Shown piece by piece: positions 52,423-63,285 of a DNA stretch of 64,000 nt (position 1 is its first letter; each line of letters begins with the position of its first letter). Below the pieces are notes generated by a model. It saw only the letters and a program-made list of their open reading frames with translations, searched no databases and was not told the DNA's origin. The DNA is from Actinacidiphila alni (GTDB lineage: Bacteria; Actinomycetota; Actinomycetes; Streptomycetales; Streptomycetaceae): NCBI RefSeq assembly GCF_900112845.1, contig NZ_FONG01000002.1, forward strand, positions 124,001-188,000, read 5' to 3'. A program made the translations under genes and the position numbers.

Positions 52423-54156
52423 ATGGCTCGTCACCTCATCACCTCAGCCCTCCCCTATATCAACGGGATCAAGCACCTGGGCAACATGGTGGGGTCCATG
52501 CTCCCGGCGGACGTCTACGCCCGCTATCTGCGGCAGCGCGGCCACGAGGTCCTCTACATCTGCGCCACCGACGAACACGGCACCCCCGCGGAACTGGCCG
52601 CCAAGGAGGCCGGGCTGCCGGTCGACACCTTCTGCGGCCAGGCGCACCTCGCGCAGAAGGCGATCTACGACGGCTTCGAGCTGTCTTTCGACCACTTCGG
52701 CCGCAGCTCCTCCGCGCAGAACCGCGACATCACCCAGCACTTCGCCCGGAAGCTCCACGAGAACGGCTTCATCGAGGAGCGGGCCATCCGCCAGGTGTAC
52801 TCGCTGGCCGACGAGCGCTTCCTGCCCGACCGCTACATCGTCGGCACCTGCCCGCACTGCGGCTACGACAAGGCCCGCGGCGACCAGTGCGAGAACTGCA
52901 CCCGGGTGCTGGACCCCACCGACCTCATCGACGCGCGCTCCGCGATCAGCGGCAGCAGCGCGCTGGAGGTCCGCGAGACCAAGCACCTCTTCCTCCTCCA
53001 GTCGAAGCTGGCCGACGAGGTCGAGCGGTGGATCGACGCCAACGGCGCCGACTGGCCGACCCTGGCCTCCTCGATCGCCAGGAAATGGCTCACCGAGGGC
53101 CTCCAGGACCGGGCCATCACCCGGGACCTCGAATGGGGCGTTCCCGTACCGGCCGACACCTGGCCGGAGTTGGCCGCGGACGGAAAGGTGTTCTACGTCT
53201 GGTTCGACGCGCCGATCGAGTACATCGGTTCCACCAAGGAGTGGGCGGACGCCGCGGAAGACGGTGAAGTGCGGGACTGGAAGTCGTGGTGGTACGAGGC
53301 CGACGACACCGTCCGCTACACGGAGTTCATGGCCAAGGACAATGTGCCCTTCCACACCGTGATGTTCCCGGCGACCCAACTGGGCACCCGTGAGCCGTGG
53401 AAGAAGGTCGACTACGTCAAGGCCTTCAACTGGCTGAACTACTACGGCGGGAAATTCTCCACCTCCCAGCGCCGCGGGGTCTTCACCGACGCCGCCCTGG
53501 AGACGCTGCCCGCCGACTACTGGCGCTACTTCCTGATGGCGAACGCGCCCGAGTCCGACGACACCTCCTTCACCTGGGAGCTGTTCGCGGCCGGCGTCAA
53601 CAAGGACCTCGCCGACACCCTCGGCAATTTCGTCAACCGGGTGCTGTCCTTCTCCCGCAAGCGGTTCGGCGACCAGGTGCCCGCGGGCGCCGCGGCCGGC
53701 GCCGCCGAGGCCAAGCTCGGCGAACAGATCGCCGCCCTGCTCGCCGAGTACGAGGGCCACATGGAGACCCTGCAGTTCCGCAAGGCCGCGCAGTCGCTGC
53801 GCGCGCTGTGGAGCGCGGGCAACTCCTACCTGGAGGAGAAGGCGCCCTGGATGGAGATCAAGACCGACCAGGACGGCGCCGCGCTCACGCTGCGGACGGC
53901 GATGAATCTCATCCACCTCTACGCGGTGGTCTCCGAGCCCTTCATCCCCGCCTCGGCCGCCGCCATGCGGGCCGCCTTCGCGCTGCCCGGCGACGACGCG
54001 CGCTGGGTCACCGCGGACGAGGCCCGCGCCCTGGACGCGGTCCCGGCGGGCACGCCCTTCACGGTGCCGCCGGTGCTCTTCGCGAAGATCTCCGACGAGG
54101 ACCTGGCCGCGTACATCGAGCGCTTCGGCGGCGACCCGGACGCGACCGCCGCCTGA
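52423..54156 (+). CDS. metG: Methionyl-tRNA synthetase
   Basis: A 577-residue class I synthetase. The HIGH-like motif is [12 protein letters not shown]; the KMSKS-equivalent is KFSTSQ, as in the Streptomyces-type enzymes. A zinc knuckle region [17 protein letters not shown] lies at about 143-159. The anticodon-binding domain has [25 protein letters not shown]. There is no C-terminal tRNA-binding extension. It charges initiator and elongator tRNA-Met. Upstream, TTGACG (52363) may be a -35. It is probably the essential copy. Confidence 0.95.
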   Translation: MARHLITSALPYINGIKHLGNMVGSMLPADVYARYLRQRGHEVLYICATDEHGTPAELAAKEAGLPVDTFCGQAHLAQKAIYDGFELSFDHFGRSSSAQNRDITQHFARKLHENGFIEERAIRQVYSLADERFLPDRYIVGTCPHCGYDKARGDQCENCTRVLDPTDLIDARSAISGSSALEVRETKHLFLLQSKLADEVERWIDANGADWPTLASSIARKWLTEGLQDRAITRDLEWGVPVPADTWPELAADGKVFYVWFDAPIEYIGSTKEWADAAEDGEVRDWKSWWYEADDTVRYTEFMAKDNVPFHTVMFPATQLGTREPWKKVDYVKAFNWLNYYGGKFSTSQRRGVFTDAALETLPADYWRYFLMANAPESDDTSFTWELFAAGVNKDLADTLGNFVNRVLSFSRKRFGDQVPAGAAAGAAEAKLGEQIAALLAEYEGHMETLQFRKAAQSLRALWSAGNSYLEEKAPWMEIKTDQDGAALTLRTAMNLIHLYAVVSEPFIPASAAAMRAAFALPGDDARWVTADEARALDAVPAGTPFTVPPVLFAKISDEDLAAYIERFGGDPDATAA

Positions 54157-54185
54157 CCCGTACGGCCCCCGGGGGCGGCGCGGGC

Positions 54186-54992
54186 TCAGCGCGCGAGCGC
54201 GGCCGCGTCGCCCATCACCACCACCGGGCGCAGCTTCGGGTCCAGGGTGCGCAGCAGCGTCCGCATGGCCTGCTGCGGCAGCGACACACAACCCTGGGTG
54301 GGGCCGCCGTGGTCCACGTGCAGCCAGATCCCGCCGCCGCGGGAGGCACCCAGCGGCCGGGTCCAGTCGCGCGGCGACGTCCCCGGCACATGGTTGTAGT
54401 CGATGGCGATCACATAGTCGAAGGCGCCCCTGAGCGGCTCGCCGCGGAAGCCCGTGCCGTGCACGGTGAAACCGATCGGCGCGTGGTCGTACGGGAGCTT
54501 CGCGCCCGGGTCGGCGAGCCTGCCGCCGGCGTCGGAGAGGCCGAACACACCGATCGGTGACCGCAGATCGCCCTCGTGGTGGGTGTCGGTCCAGCCCTTG
54601 AGGGCGTTGTGCGCGGTCCACACCGGGCCCGCCGGCCGCCAGCCCGCGGTCGCGTCGCGGGTGTAGAGGGTGACCTTCGCGTCCGGGGAGTCGGCGCCCG
54701 CGCCGGTGACCAGCACCGCCTGCCGGGCGGTGGCCGGCACCTGGGCGAGCGTCCTCGGGCCGAGTCCCGGCAGCCGGGCCGGCGCGGGTTCGGGCGCCGA
54801 CCGTCCGGCGCGGCCCGCGGGTCCGGTGACGACCGTGCTCAGCGGCCCCACCTCGCTCACGTGCGAAGGACGCGCCCCGCTGTCGGAGGCCGAACAGCCG
54901 GACAGCAGCGGGGACACGGCCAGGACGGCCAGCAGGGCGGCGGTCGCGGCGGCGGCGGAGCGTGCGGCGGTGGGGGCGGCAGCGGTACGCAT
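54186..54992 (-). CDS. L,D-transpeptidase (YkuD-like) lipoprotein
   Basis: About 268 residues. A lipoprotein signal (ALLAVLAVSPLLSGCSA) ends in lipobox LSGC. The catalytic domain has VTLYTRDATAGWRPAG, EGDLRSPIGVFGLSDAGG, and the active-site segment HVDHGGPTQGCVSLP with the nucleophilic Cys, as in YkuD-type L,D-transpeptidases that make 3-3 peptidoglycan crosslinks or attach proteins. ATG 54992 and GTG 55013 are both possible starts; neither has a strong ribosome site. It follows the sigma/anti-sigma-like pair on the same strand. Confidence 0.8.
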   Translation of the reverse strand: MRTAAAPTAARSAAAATAALLAVLAVSPLLSGCSASDSGARPSHVSEVGPLSTVVTGPAGRAGRSAPEPAPARLPGLGPRTLAQVPATARQAVLVTGAGADSPDAKVTLYTRDATAGWRPAGPVWTAHNALKGWTDTHHEGDLRSPIGVFGLSDAGGRLADPGAKLPYDHAPIGFTVHGTGFRGEPLRGAFDYVIAIDYNHVPGTSPRDWTRPLGASRGGGIWLHVDHGGPTQGCVSLPQQAMRTLLRTLDPKLRPVVVMGDAAALAR

Positions 54993-55116
54993 GGCGGGGC
55001 GGGGGCCTTTCACGAGTGTCACGAGGTCGGTCGTCTCGACGGGGGGCGCGGGCGCCTTCACAGGCGCACGGGCTTCACGGGATGTCCGGGCGTCTCCACG
55101 GGTGTCACGGGTGCCC

Positions 55117-55968
55117 TCACGAGAAGGCGGCATTCGTCAACGCGTCGTCCAACTGCTCCTGCTGCCCCTTGGCGGGGCGGGCCAGGCAGACCGAGACCTG
55201 CACGATCACATCGGTGGCCGCGGTGTCGGTGATCGCCGCGGTGGTCTGCGCGGTGCCGCCGACGGTGCGGCAGGCGCCGACCACCTCGCTCGGCGTGGCC
55301 GGGCGGGCGCTGCTCCGGAATTTGTCGGCCATCGGCTTGTTGTGCTGCAGCGTCATCATGATCAGCACGCCACCGGGCTCCAGGGTGCGGGCCAGCGGGG
55401 TGCAGAAGCCGTCGAGCGGTGTGACGCAGCCGTCCGTCGGCAGCCCGAGGTCCTGCGAGGACGTGAAGACCGCCCCGGTCTTGGGCGCGGTGAGGGTGCC
55501 CCAGTCCGCGGGCAGCATCAGGTCGAGACCCGACAGCTCCGGGTAGTGGTGCCGGACGACCGCCGTGGCCGCGGCCGGCGGACCGGTCGCGGGCCCGGTC
55601 ACCTGACCCGTCACGGGCCCGGTCGCCGTCGGGGTCGGCTCCCGCCGGTCCGTCGCCGCGCCGGAGGCCGTCGAACTGCCGGACGCGGGCGGCGCGAGGC
55701 GGCTGACGGCGGGCGGGGCCGGCGAGCCGGTCGTACCGCCGTCGCGCAGGCCCGGCAGTACGAGACCGGCCGCCGCGACCGCGACCACCGCGGTCGCCGA
55801 CACCCCGGCCACCCGGCGCCTGCGGCGGCGCGCCGCCTTCTCCTTGACCCGCTCCAACCGCTGCGCGGGCGCGGGCAGTTGGGGCACCGCGCGCTCCAGC
55901 AGGGCGCGCAGTTCGTCCTCCGACAGATCGGCGGGCTCCGGGAATTCCGGGAACCGCTCAGCGGTCAT
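55117..55968 (-). CDS. Membrane protein encoded beside the sigma factor, candidate anti-sigma or regulator
   Basis: A 283-residue protein. The N-terminal cytoplasmic region has an ELRALLERAVPQLPAPAQRLE helix, a basic RRRRRR stretch and one TM helix (VAGVSATAVVAVAAAGLVLPG). The outer part is a Pro/Thr/Ala-rich linker followed by a domain with five or six cysteines (GCVTPLDGFC, GACRTVGG, VSVCLARP). It has no zinc anti-sigma motif, but the sigma-factor gene overlaps its start. The start is ATG 55968, or GTG 55977 a little upstream. Confidence 0.7.
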   Translation of the reverse strand: MTAERFPEFPEPADLSEDELRALLERAVPQLPAPAQRLERVKEKAARRRRRRVAGVSATAVVAVAAAGLVLPGLRDGGTTGSPAPPAVSRLAPPASGSSTASGAATDRREPTPTATGPVTGQVTGPATGPPAAATAVVRHHYPELSGLDLMLPADWGTLTAPKTGAVFTSSQDLGLPTDGCVTPLDGFCTPLARTLEPGGVLIMMTLQHNKPMADKFRSSARPATPSEVVGACRTVGGTAQTTAAITDTAATDVIVQVSVCLARPAKGQQEQLDDALTNAAFS

Positions 55969-56521
55969 GACGCTCACCTCCGCTCCCCCCGCCGCGCCGG
56001 GCCCCCGCGGCCGCGCCGCTCACCCCGGCGCCCCCGATGCCCACCGCGCTCGGCAGCCGTCCGCGCAGCGCGCGCAGCGCCTTGGACGCCTGGCTCTTGA
56101 CGGTGCCCTCGGTACAGCCGAGCACCTCCGCGGTGTCCGCGACGCTCAGATCCTCGAAGTAGCGCAGCACGACCACCGCGCGCTGGCGCACCGGCAGTTC
56201 GCGTATCGCGGCGGCCAGCACCTGCTCCAGGTCGACGTCCCCGTACGGGTCGGCCGACTGCGGGCGGTCCGGCAGTTCGCCGTGCGGCACCTCGCCGCGC
56301 CAGCGGCGCCGCCACCACGAGGCGTGCGTGTGCACCAGCGCCTTGCGGACGTACGCCTCCGGGCTGTCGTCCGCGATCCGGTGCCACTTCGGCCACACCC
56401 GGGCCAGCACCGTCTGCAGCAGATCCTCGGCCAGATGGGGGTCGCCCGTGAGCAGCCAGGCGACCCGCAGCAGTCTCGGGCCGCGGGCCGCCACGAATTC
56501 CTCGAAACCGGGGTGCGACAC
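55958..56521 (-). CDS. SigE-family ECF RNA polymerase sigma factor
   Basis: A 187-residue ECF sigma. Region 2 begins FEEFVAARGPRLLRVAWLLTGD and has HLAEDLLQTVLARVWPKW; region 4 has LPVRQRAVVVLRYFEDLSVADTAEVLGCTEGTVKSQASKALRALR. It matches the actinobacterial SigE-like group. A Gly/Arg-rich C-terminus follows. The GTG start has AGAGGA upstream. Its gene overlaps the following membrane protein gene, a typical arrangement for a sigma factor with its controller; the regulon is unknown. Confidence 0.9.
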   Translation of the reverse strand: MSHPGFEEFVAARGPRLLRVAWLLTGDPHLAEDLLQTVLARVWPKWHRIADDSPEAYVRKALVHTHASWWRRRWRGEVPHGELPDRPQSADPYGDVDLEQVLAAAIRELPVRQRAVVVLRYFEDLSVADTAEVLGCTEGTVKSQASKALRALRGRLPSAVGIGGAGVSGAAAGARRGGGSGGERHDR

Positions 56522-56602
56522 CGTTGTTCCTCTCCACACCGTCCTAACACGGTGGGCGGCCCGCCGGGTTGCCTCCCGTACTCCCCGGTTCCGGGGTGCG
56601 GG

Positions 56603-58360
56603 CTACTTCTTGCGCAGCTGGATGTGCAGCTCGCGCAGCCGGGTCTCCTCCACCTCCGAAGGGGCGCCCATCAGCAGGTCCTGCGCGTTCTGGTTGAGCG
56701 GGAAGGCGATGGTCTCGCGGATGTTGGGCTCGTCCGCGAGCAGCATGACCATGCGGTCCACACCCGGGGCGATGCCGCCGTGCGGCGGGGCGCCGAAGTG
56801 GAAGGCCCGCAGCATGCCGCCGAATTCGGCCTCGACGGTCTCCCGCGAGTAGCCGGCGATCTCGAACGCCTTGTACATCACGGCGGGTTCGTGGTTACGG
56901 ATCGCGCCGGACGACAGCTCGATGCCGTTGCAGACGATGTCGTACTGCCAGGCCAGGATGTCCAGCGGGTCCTTGGTCTCCAGCGCCTCCAGGCCGCCCT
57001 GCGGCATGGAGAACGGGTTGTGCGAGAACTCGACCGCGCCGGTGTCCTCGTTCCGCTCGAACATCGGGAAGTCGACGATCCAGCAGAAGCGGAAGACGTT
57101 CTCCTCGAACTGGCCGGTGCGCTTGGCGGCCTCGACCCGGACCGGGCCCATGATCTTGGAGACCTCGTCGAACTCGCCCGCGCCGAAGAAGATCGCGGTG
57201 CCGGGCTTGGCGCCGACGGCCGCGAGCAGCGCGGTGACGTCGTCGGGGGTGAGGAATTTGGCGATCGGGCCGGTCAGCGTGCTGTCGTCGCCGACCCGCA
57301 CCCACGCCAGGCCCTTCGCGCCGAGCGAGATCGCGTACTCGCCCATCTGGTCGAAGAACTTGCGCGGCTGGTCCGCGGTGTCCGGCACGGCCAGCGCCCG
57401 TACGTGCTTGTCCGCGAACGCCTTGAAGCCGGAGCCGGCGAAGATGCCGGAGACGTCGACGAGTTCGAGCGAGGTGCGCAGGTCCGGCTTGTCGTTGCCG
57501 TACTTGAGCATCGACTCGCGGAACGGGATCCGCGGGAAGGGCGAGGTGACGGTGCGGCCGCCGCCCAGCTCGGTGAACAGGTCGGTCATCACCTTCTCGA
57601 TGACGCCGAAGACGTCCTCCTGCTCGACGAAGCTCATCTCGACGTCGAGCTGGTAGAACTCGCCGGGCGAGCGGTCGGCGCGCGAGTCCTCGTCGCGGAA
57701 GCAGGGCGCGATCTGGAAGTAGCGGTCGAAGCCGGAGATCATCAGCAGCTGCTTGAACTGCTGCGGGGCCTGCGGCAGCGCGTAGAACTTGCCGGCGTGC
57801 ACCCGCGAGGGCACCAGGAAGTCGCGGGCGCCCTCGGGGGAGGTCGCCGACAGGATCGGGGTGGCCATCTCGTTGAAGCCGAGCGCGGTCATCTCGCGGC
57901 GCAGGAAGGAGATCACCTGGGTGCGCAGCATGATGTTGCGGTGCATGCGCTGGCGGCGCAGGTCGAGGAAGCGGTTGGTGAGCCGCATCTCCTCGTTGGC
58001 GTTGTCCTCGGGGAAGACCGGGAAGGGCAGCGGGTCGGCGGCGCCGAGCACCTCAAGGGCCGTGACGTCGACCTCGATCTCGCCGGTCGGCAGCTCCGGG
58101 TTGACGTTCTCCGCCGAGCGGGCCAGGACCCGGCCGTCGACGCGGACCACGGACTCCTTGGACTGGCCGCTGAGCCGGTCGTAGACCGGGGAGCCGGGGC
58201 GGACGACGAGCTGGGTGAAGCCGTAGTGGTCGCGCAGGTCGACGAAGAGGATGCCGCCCAGATCGCGGCGATTGTGCAGCCAGCCGGACAGGCGGACGTC
58301 GGTGTCGACGTCGGTGGCGCGCAGCTCGCCGCAGGTGTGGGAGCGGTACCGGTGCATCAT
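56603..58360 (-). CDS. aspS: Aspartyl-tRNA synthetase, bacterial type
   Basis: A 585-residue class IIb synthetase: OB-fold anticodon domain ([23 protein letters not shown]), motif 2 ([24 protein letters not shown]), a GAD insertion domain and motif 3 ([22 protein letters not shown]). Start codons ATG 58360 and ATG 58357 are adjacent, with GAGGA upstream; I give the first. Bacterial-type AspRS may be discriminating or also charge tRNA-Asn when GatCAB is present; sequence alone does not settle this. Confidence 0.95.
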   Translation of the reverse strand: MMHRYRSHTCGELRATDVDTDVRLSGWLHNRRDLGGILFVDLRDHYGFTQLVVRPGSPVYDRLSGQSKESVVRVDGRVLARSAENVNPELPTGEIEVDVTALEVLGAADPLPFPVFPEDNANEEMRLTNRFLDLRRQRMHRNIMLRTQVISFLRREMTALGFNEMATPILSATSPEGARDFLVPSRVHAGKFYALPQAPQQFKQLLMISGFDRYFQIAPCFRDEDSRADRSPGEFYQLDVEMSFVEQEDVFGVIEKVMTDLFTELGGGRTVTSPFPRIPFRESMLKYGNDKPDLRTSLELVDVSGIFAGSGFKAFADKHVRALAVPDTADQPRKFFDQMGEYAISLGAKGLAWVRVGDDSTLTGPIAKFLTPDDVTALLAAVGAKPGTAIFFGAGEFDEVSKIMGPVRVEAAKRTGQFEENVFRFCWIVDFPMFERNEDTGAVEFSHNPFSMPQGGLEALETKDPLDILAWQYDIVCNGIELSSGAIRNHEPAVMYKAFEIAGYSRETVEAEFGGMLRAFHFGAPPHGGIAPGVDRMVMLLADEPNIRETIAFPLNQNAQDLLMGAPSEVEETRLRELHIQLRKK

Positions 58361-58524
58361 TCGTCCTCGGTCTGGTCGTCTGGAGTGGTGGCGTCGTCCG
58401 GGATGGCGGCCGGGCCGACGGCCTAGCACAGCCTACCGGCGGTCGCGCGCCGAGCCGTCTTCGGAGGTATGAGCTGTATTGGCCGTATTGGCTGATAGCG
58501 CGTATATCCTCATAAACTGAAGAA

Positions 58525-60675
58525 ATGCGCACCGAGGACGTGCTGGCAGCGGTTGGCACCGGGCTGTGGCAGTGGGACTGGTCGACCGGCTCCCTGACCG
58601 CCGACGCCCGGACCGCGGCGCTGCTGGAACTGCCCCGGACCGCCACCACCCACTCCTACGCGGCCGTCCGCGCCCGCTTCCACGCCACCGACTACATGGC
58701 CTTCGCCACCGACCTCGCCGTCGCCCGCTCCGAGAACACCGTCGCCGAGTCCCGGCTGCGCGTGGTGGACCGCAACGGCGAGGTGCTGCGGATGGTACGG
58801 ATCCAGGTCCGGCTGCAGGGCCAGGTGCTGCGCGGCACCGTCCACGAGGTGCACGGCCTGCCGCCGGTCACCTCCCCGGCGGCCCCCGCGCCGGAACGGG
58901 ACTGGCGCCGCTCCCGCGAGGCGTTCCTGCTGGACGCGGGGCGGGCGCTGGCCGAGGCGGACTCGACGGCCGAGGTGCTGCGGGTGGCCGCCACCTTGTC
59001 GATGCCGGGCTTCGCGCTCGACGGCCTGGCCGTCTACGGGGTGGACGGCGACCGGCTGTCGATGATCGGCCACTACGGGCAGGCGCTGGAGGCCGCGACG
59101 CCCTTTCTGGAGATGCCGCTGAGCACCGACTATCCGGCCGCCCTGGTGACCAGGACGGGACAGGCGGTCTATCTGCCGACGCCGGCCGCGTACGAGGAGC
59201 GCTTCCCGGTCACCTGGCCGCTGGTCGAACCCTTCGGGCGGAGCTCCTGGGCCTATCTGCCGCTGGTCGTGGCGGGCTCCCCGATCGGCGCCTGGATGGC
59301 GGCCTTCCGGGAGCCGGTGCGCTTCACGCCCGACGAGCGCTCGGTGCTCACCACCGTCGCCCGGATGCTCGCCCAGGCGCTGTCCCGCGCCCATCTGCAC
59401 GAGTCGGAGCGCGCCCTGTCGGAGGGCCTGCAGCGCACGATGCTGCCGGTGCGCGAGCCGGGCATCGAGGGCATGGCGGTGGCCGCCCGCTACGTACCGA
59501 CCGGTGGCGGCCTCCAGGTGGGCGGCGACTGGTACGACGTGATCGGGCTGCCGTCGGGGCGCACCGCGATCGTGATCGGCGACGTCCAGGGCCATGACGT
59601 ACGGGCCGCCGGGATCATGGGACAGCTGCGGATCGCGCTGCGCGCCTACGCCGCCGAGGGGCACCACCCGGACGCGGTGCTCTCGCGCACCTCGCGCTTC
59701 CTGGCCGGGCTGCACGACGGGATGCCGGACGGCCTGTCGGACGGTTTCCCCGACCGGTCCGCGGAGGGCCTGCCCGCCCCGCGCGGCGGCGGCCCGTACG
59801 CGGACCAGTCCACCGATGTGCGCTTCGCGACCTGCCTGTATCTGGAGGTCGACCCGCTGACCGGCACCCTGGACGTGGTGCGGGCGGGGCATCCGGAGCC
59901 GGCGATCCGGCTCGGCGACGGCACCACGATCGTCCGCCGCACGGCCGGCGGCCTGCCGCTGGGCATCGAACCGGACACCGACTACCCGACCACCCGGCTG
60001 GTGCTGGAGCCAGGCGAGGTGCTGCTGCTGTGCACCGACGGCCTGATCGAGACCGGCGGGCACGATCTGGAGACCGGCTGGCGGCGGCTGCGCGATGTGC
60101 TGGAGAGCGGGCCGGCCGACGATCTGGAGGGGCTCGCGGACTCGCTGGTACGGGCGGTGCACGGGCCCGCCTCGCACCACACCACCGGGCCGCTGGCCGA
60201 CCGGCGCGAGGACGACATCGCGTTGGTGCTGCTGCGCCGCGACCCGGACGGCCCGACCTGCGCGGTGCCGGTGCGGCGCACCGTGCTGACCGTCTCGCAG
60301 ACCGATCCGGGCGGCATCCGCGCCACCCGTGAGGACATCCGGGCGCTGCTGCACGACTGGACCTCGGCCGACCAGGTGGAATCCGCGGTGCTGCTGGTCT
60401 CCGAGCTGGTCACCAATGTGCTGGTGCACACCGACGAGGACGCCGTGCTGACCGCGATGGTCACCGGCATGCCCGGCACCCGCCGCCTCCATGTCGAGGT
60501 CGGCGACCGCTCCGACGACATGCCGCACCGCCGCACCCCGGGCGAGATGGCGTCCTCCGGCCGCGGGCTGCTGCTGATGGAGGAACTGGCGGACGCCTGG
60601 GGCGTGGACCCGCGCGGCGACGGCAAGTCCATCTGGTTCGAGCTGTACGAGGCGACCGCGCCGACACCCGTATGA
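58525..60675 (+). CDS. SpoIIE-type PP2C phosphatase with PAS-like, GAF and ATPase domains
   Basis: A 716-residue signalling protein. A PAS-like domain lies at about 5-110 and a GAF domain at 130-300 (WAYLPLVVAGSPIGAWMAAF). The SpoIIE phosphatase core starts LQRTMLPVREPGIEGM and has GGDWYDVIGLPSGRTAIVIGDVQGHD (metal Asp residues) and LLLCTDGLIE. The C-terminal 150 residues are an RsbW-like ATPase (VLLVSELVTNVLVHT, GRGLLLMEELADAWG). The likely function is to dephosphorylate anti-anti-sigma factors while its ATPase domain may act as a switch kinase. An AT-rich promoter region precedes the ATG. Confidence 0.9.
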   Translation: MRTEDVLAAVGTGLWQWDWSTGSLTADARTAALLELPRTATTHSYAAVRARFHATDYMAFATDLAVARSENTVAESRLRVVDRNGEVLRMVRIQVRLQGQVLRGTVHEVHGLPPVTSPAAPAPERDWRRSREAFLLDAGRALAEADSTAEVLRVAATLSMPGFALDGLAVYGVDGDRLSMIGHYGQALEAATPFLEMPLSTDYPAALVTRTGQAVYLPTPAAYEERFPVTWPLVEPFGRSSWAYLPLVVAGSPIGAWMAAFREPVRFTPDERSVLTTVARMLAQALSRAHLHESERALSEGLQRTMLPVREPGIEGMAVAARYVPTGGGLQVGGDWYDVIGLPSGRTAIVIGDVQGHDVRAAGIMGQLRIALRAYAAEGHHPDAVLSRTSRFLAGLHDGMPDGLSDGFPDRSAEGLPAPRGGGPYADQSTDVRFATCLYLEVDPLTGTLDVVRAGHPEPAIRLGDGTTIVRRTAGGLPLGIEPDTDYPTTRLVLEPGEVLLLCTDGLIETGGHDLETGWRRLRDVLESGPADDLEGLADSLVRAVHGPASHHTTGPLADRREDDIALVLLRRDPDGPTCAVPVRRTVLTVSQTDPGGIRATREDIRALLHDWTSADQVESAVLLVSELVTNVLVHTDEDAVLTAMVTGMPGTRRLHVEVGDRSDDMPHRRTPGEMASSGRGLLLMEELADAWGVDPRGDGKSIWFELYEATAPTPV

Positions 60676-60891
60676 ACTCGCCGTTAAGCGGCGGCGAACA
60701 CTGCCCGCTGATCCCCCGTAGGACTCGGCCGGACCTCCCGTTGCCCGCGTGCGATGGCTAGGGTTCCCTTTACGGCCGCAGGTGGATTCGCACCCTTTTC
60801 GACCAAGTCAGCGGCCTGCGCACCTTGTTGACGGATCGTCGCGACCACAGGTGCGCCTCCACCTGACGCCGGCGAGAAGGCAGCCAATGGG

Positions 60892-62127
60892 ATGAGTCTG
60901 AAACTCCCCGCCCCCGACGACATGGCCTCCCCCGGCCCGGAGTCCGGTGCCCCGGGGTCCGGTGCGCCGGATGCCGCCGCACCGGAAGGGGCCGCCGCGC
61001 CCGCTTCCACGCCCGCGCCCGCCGCCAAGGCCGCCGTGCCGGGCGCGAAGGTACGGCTGCGCGCGCTGGACGGCCTGCGGCTGGTCGCCGCCCTGATGGT
61101 GTGCTTCTACCATCTGTCCTTCCGCGGCTCCGCGGGCTGGCAGCGCTCGCCCCTGCACGTCTTCCCGCACCTGTCCCACGTCTCGGCGTACGGGCCGCTC
61201 GGCGTGCAGTTCTTCTTCATCATCAGCGGTTTCGTGATCTGCATGAGCGGCTGGGGCCGTACCGTGCGGGTGTTCGCGATCTCCCGGATCAGCCGGCTGT
61301 ACCCGGCGTACTGGGCCGCACTCGTCGTGGTCACCGCGGTGCTCTACTTCCTCGGCGAGCGGACCGTCTCGCGCACCGACTTCCTCACCAACTTCACGAT
61401 GCTCCAGACCCCGGCGGGCGCCGAGCGCGTACTCGGCGTCTCCTGGACGCTGTGGGCCGAGGCGCGCTTCTACGTGCTGTTCGCCGTCGCGGTGCTGTGG
61501 CGCGGCGCCACCCGCAAGCGGGTGCTGGGCTTCTGCGCGCTGTGGACGGTCGCCGCGCTCTACGCCGACTCCTCGGACCAGGAATTCCTGAAGGTCGCGC
61601 TCATGCCGGAGTACGCGCCCTTCTTCATCGGCGGCATCGGCCTGTACATGCTCCGCCGCTACGGCCACGACCTGCTCACCTGGGGCGTGGTGGCGTCCGG
61701 CTTCCTGCTGGGCCAGCACTACGCGGTCAAGGGCCTGGTCGCGCCGCCCGGCGCGCACGCCGCCTTCGAGCGCTCGGCGACGGTGGTGATCGCCGCCGTC
61801 GCCGCGGGCTTCGCCGGGGTGGCGCTGGTGACGCTGTTCCGGCCGGTCGCGGACGTCGACTGGCGCTGGCTGACGACCGCGGGCGCGCTGACGTACCCCT
61901 TCTACCTCGTGCACGAGATCCTCGGCACGCTCATGATCGGCAAGCTCCGCGCCCACACCGGCCTGTCCGACTACGAGGTGCTCGCCGTCACGGTACTGGC
62001 GATGCTGCTGCTCGCCTATCTGATCCACCGGCTGGTGGAGCGCCCGCTGACGCCGCTGCTGCGCCGGCTGCTCACCAAGCAGGCGAACGGGCTGGGCGCG
62101 GCGCGCCCGGCCCGTGAGTCCGCCTGA
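60892..62127 (+). CDS. Acyltransferase 3 family integral membrane protein
   Basis: A 411-residue protein. The first 50 residues are a Pro/Ala/Gly-rich soluble stretch; then about ten membrane helices of the acyltransferase-3 (OafA-like) family: RALDGLRLVAALMVCFYHLSF with the catalytic His, FFFIISGFVI and a SRISRLYPAYW loop. Such enzymes O-acetylate surface glycans, lipids or secondary metabolites. It has a 5' region of about 120 nt after a TAGGGT-like -10 near 60757. A strong hairpin follows its stop. Confidence 0.88.
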   Translation: MSLKLPAPDDMASPGPESGAPGSGAPDAAAPEGAAAPASTPAPAAKAAVPGAKVRLRALDGLRLVAALMVCFYHLSFRGSAGWQRSPLHVFPHLSHVSAYGPLGVQFFFIISGFVICMSGWGRTVRVFAISRISRLYPAYWAALVVVTAVLYFLGERTVSRTDFLTNFTMLQTPAGAERVLGVSWTLWAEARFYVLFAVAVLWRGATRKRVLGFCALWTVAALYADSSDQEFLKVALMPEYAPFFIGGIGLYMLRRYGHDLLTWGVVASGFLLGQHYAVKGLVAPPGAHAAFERSATVVIAAVAAGFAGVALVTLFRPVADVDWRWLTTAGALTYPFYLVHEILGTLMIGKLRAHTGLSDYEVLAVTVLAMLLLAYLIHRLVERPLTPLLRRLLTKQANGLGAARPARESA

Positions 62128-62155
62128 GACCGGCCGGCCGGCCGACGAAACGCCG

Positions 62156-62184
62156 GGGCCCCGGGAACGGTGTTCCCGGGGCCC
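62156..62184. terminator. Bidirectional terminator hairpin
   Basis: A perfect 13-bp stem GGGCCCCGGGAAC/GTTCCCGGGGCCC has a 3-base loop GGT. It lies between the converging acyltransferase and pirin genes. Confidence 0.8.
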
Positions 62185-62201
62185 GGTGGTCCGGCTTCGC
62201 G

Positions 62202-63164
62202 TCAGCGGCCCAGATCGGTGTCGGCCGGGATCGTGCCGAGCCGGCCTGCCTGGAAGTCGTCGAAGGCCTGGGCCAGTTCGGCGTGGGTGTTCATCACGAA
62301 GGGGCCGTACTGCATCATCGGCTCGCGGATCGGACGGCCGCCGAGCAGCACCACCTCGAAGTTGGGCGAGCGCGACTCCTGCGTCTCGTCGGCACGGATG
62401 GTGAGCGATTCTCCCTTGCCGAACACCACCGCCTGGCCCATCCGGAACGGGCGGGACTCCGGGCCCGCGAAGCCGCGGCCGGCCAGACCGTAAGCGAGGG
62501 CGTTGAAGTCCGCCCGCCAGGGCAGCGTCACCGAGGCGCCCGGGTTCACCGAGACGTGGATCATCGTGATCGGCGTGTGGGTGGCGCCGGGGCCCTCGTG
62601 GCCCGCCAGGTCGCCGGCGATCAGCCGGATCAGGGCGCCGCCGTCGCCGGAGGTGAGCAGCTTCAGGCCGCCCGCCCGGATGTCCTGGTACTTCGGCGGC
62701 ATCATCTTGTCCGCCTTGGGGAGGTTCACCCACAGCTGGAGGCCGTGGAAGAGGCCGCCGCTCATCACCAGCGACTCCGGCGGCGTCTCGATGTGCAGCA
62801 GCCCGGAGCCGGCCGTCATCCACTGGGTGTCGCCGTTGGTGATGGTGCCGCCACCGCCGTGCGAGTCCTGGTGGATGAAGGTGCCGTCCATGATGTACGT
62901 GACGGTCTCGAAGCCGCGGTGCGGGTGCCAGGGCGTGCCCTTGGGCTCCCCGGGCGCGTACTCCACCTCACCCATCTGGTCCATCATGATGAACGGGTCG
63001 AGGTTGCGGTAGTCGATGCCCGCGAAGGCGCGGCGGACGGGGAAGCCCTCCCCCTCGAATCCGCTCGGCGCGGTGGACACCTGGAGTGCCTTGCGCGGCT
63101 GGGCGTCGTCGGCCGCGCTCACACGCGGCAGGGTCAGCGGGTTCTCTACGGTCACGGCGGGCAT
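62202..63164 (-). CDS. Pirin-family protein
   Basis: A 320-residue bicupin. The metal-binding residues are present: HPHRG (two His), and HIETP with His and Glu, matching the pirin iron site. Pirins act as quercetin dioxygenases or redox-responsive regulators; the physiological role here is unknown. GAAGGAGG precedes the ATG at 63164. Upstream the promoter has repeated GTTCA half-sites (GTTCAGAGTTCAAC, about 63195-63210), possibly a regulator site. Confidence 0.9.
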   Translation of the reverse strand: MPAVTVENPLTLPRVSAADDAQPRKALQVSTAPSGFEGEGFPVRRAFAGIDYRNLDPFIMMDQMGEVEYAPGEPKGTPWHPHRGFETVTYIMDGTFIHQDSHGGGGTITNGDTQWMTAGSGLLHIETPPESLVMSGGLFHGLQLWVNLPKADKMMPPKYQDIRAGGLKLLTSGDGGALIRLIAGDLAGHEGPGATHTPITMIHVSVNPGASVTLPWRADFNALAYGLAGRGFAGPESRPFRMGQAVVFGKGESLTIRADETQESRSPNFEVVLLGGRPIREPMMQYGPFVMNTHAELAQAFDDFQAGRLGTIPADTDLGR

Positions 63165-63285
63165 GACTGCCTCCTTCGGGATGCCGGTTCCAATTTAGTT
63201 GAACTCTGAACATCTCGCAAGGCGTGACTATTCCGGTACGCCCCGCAGGGGGCCGCCGGCCCGTGGCCGTGCGGATCGCAAGGTT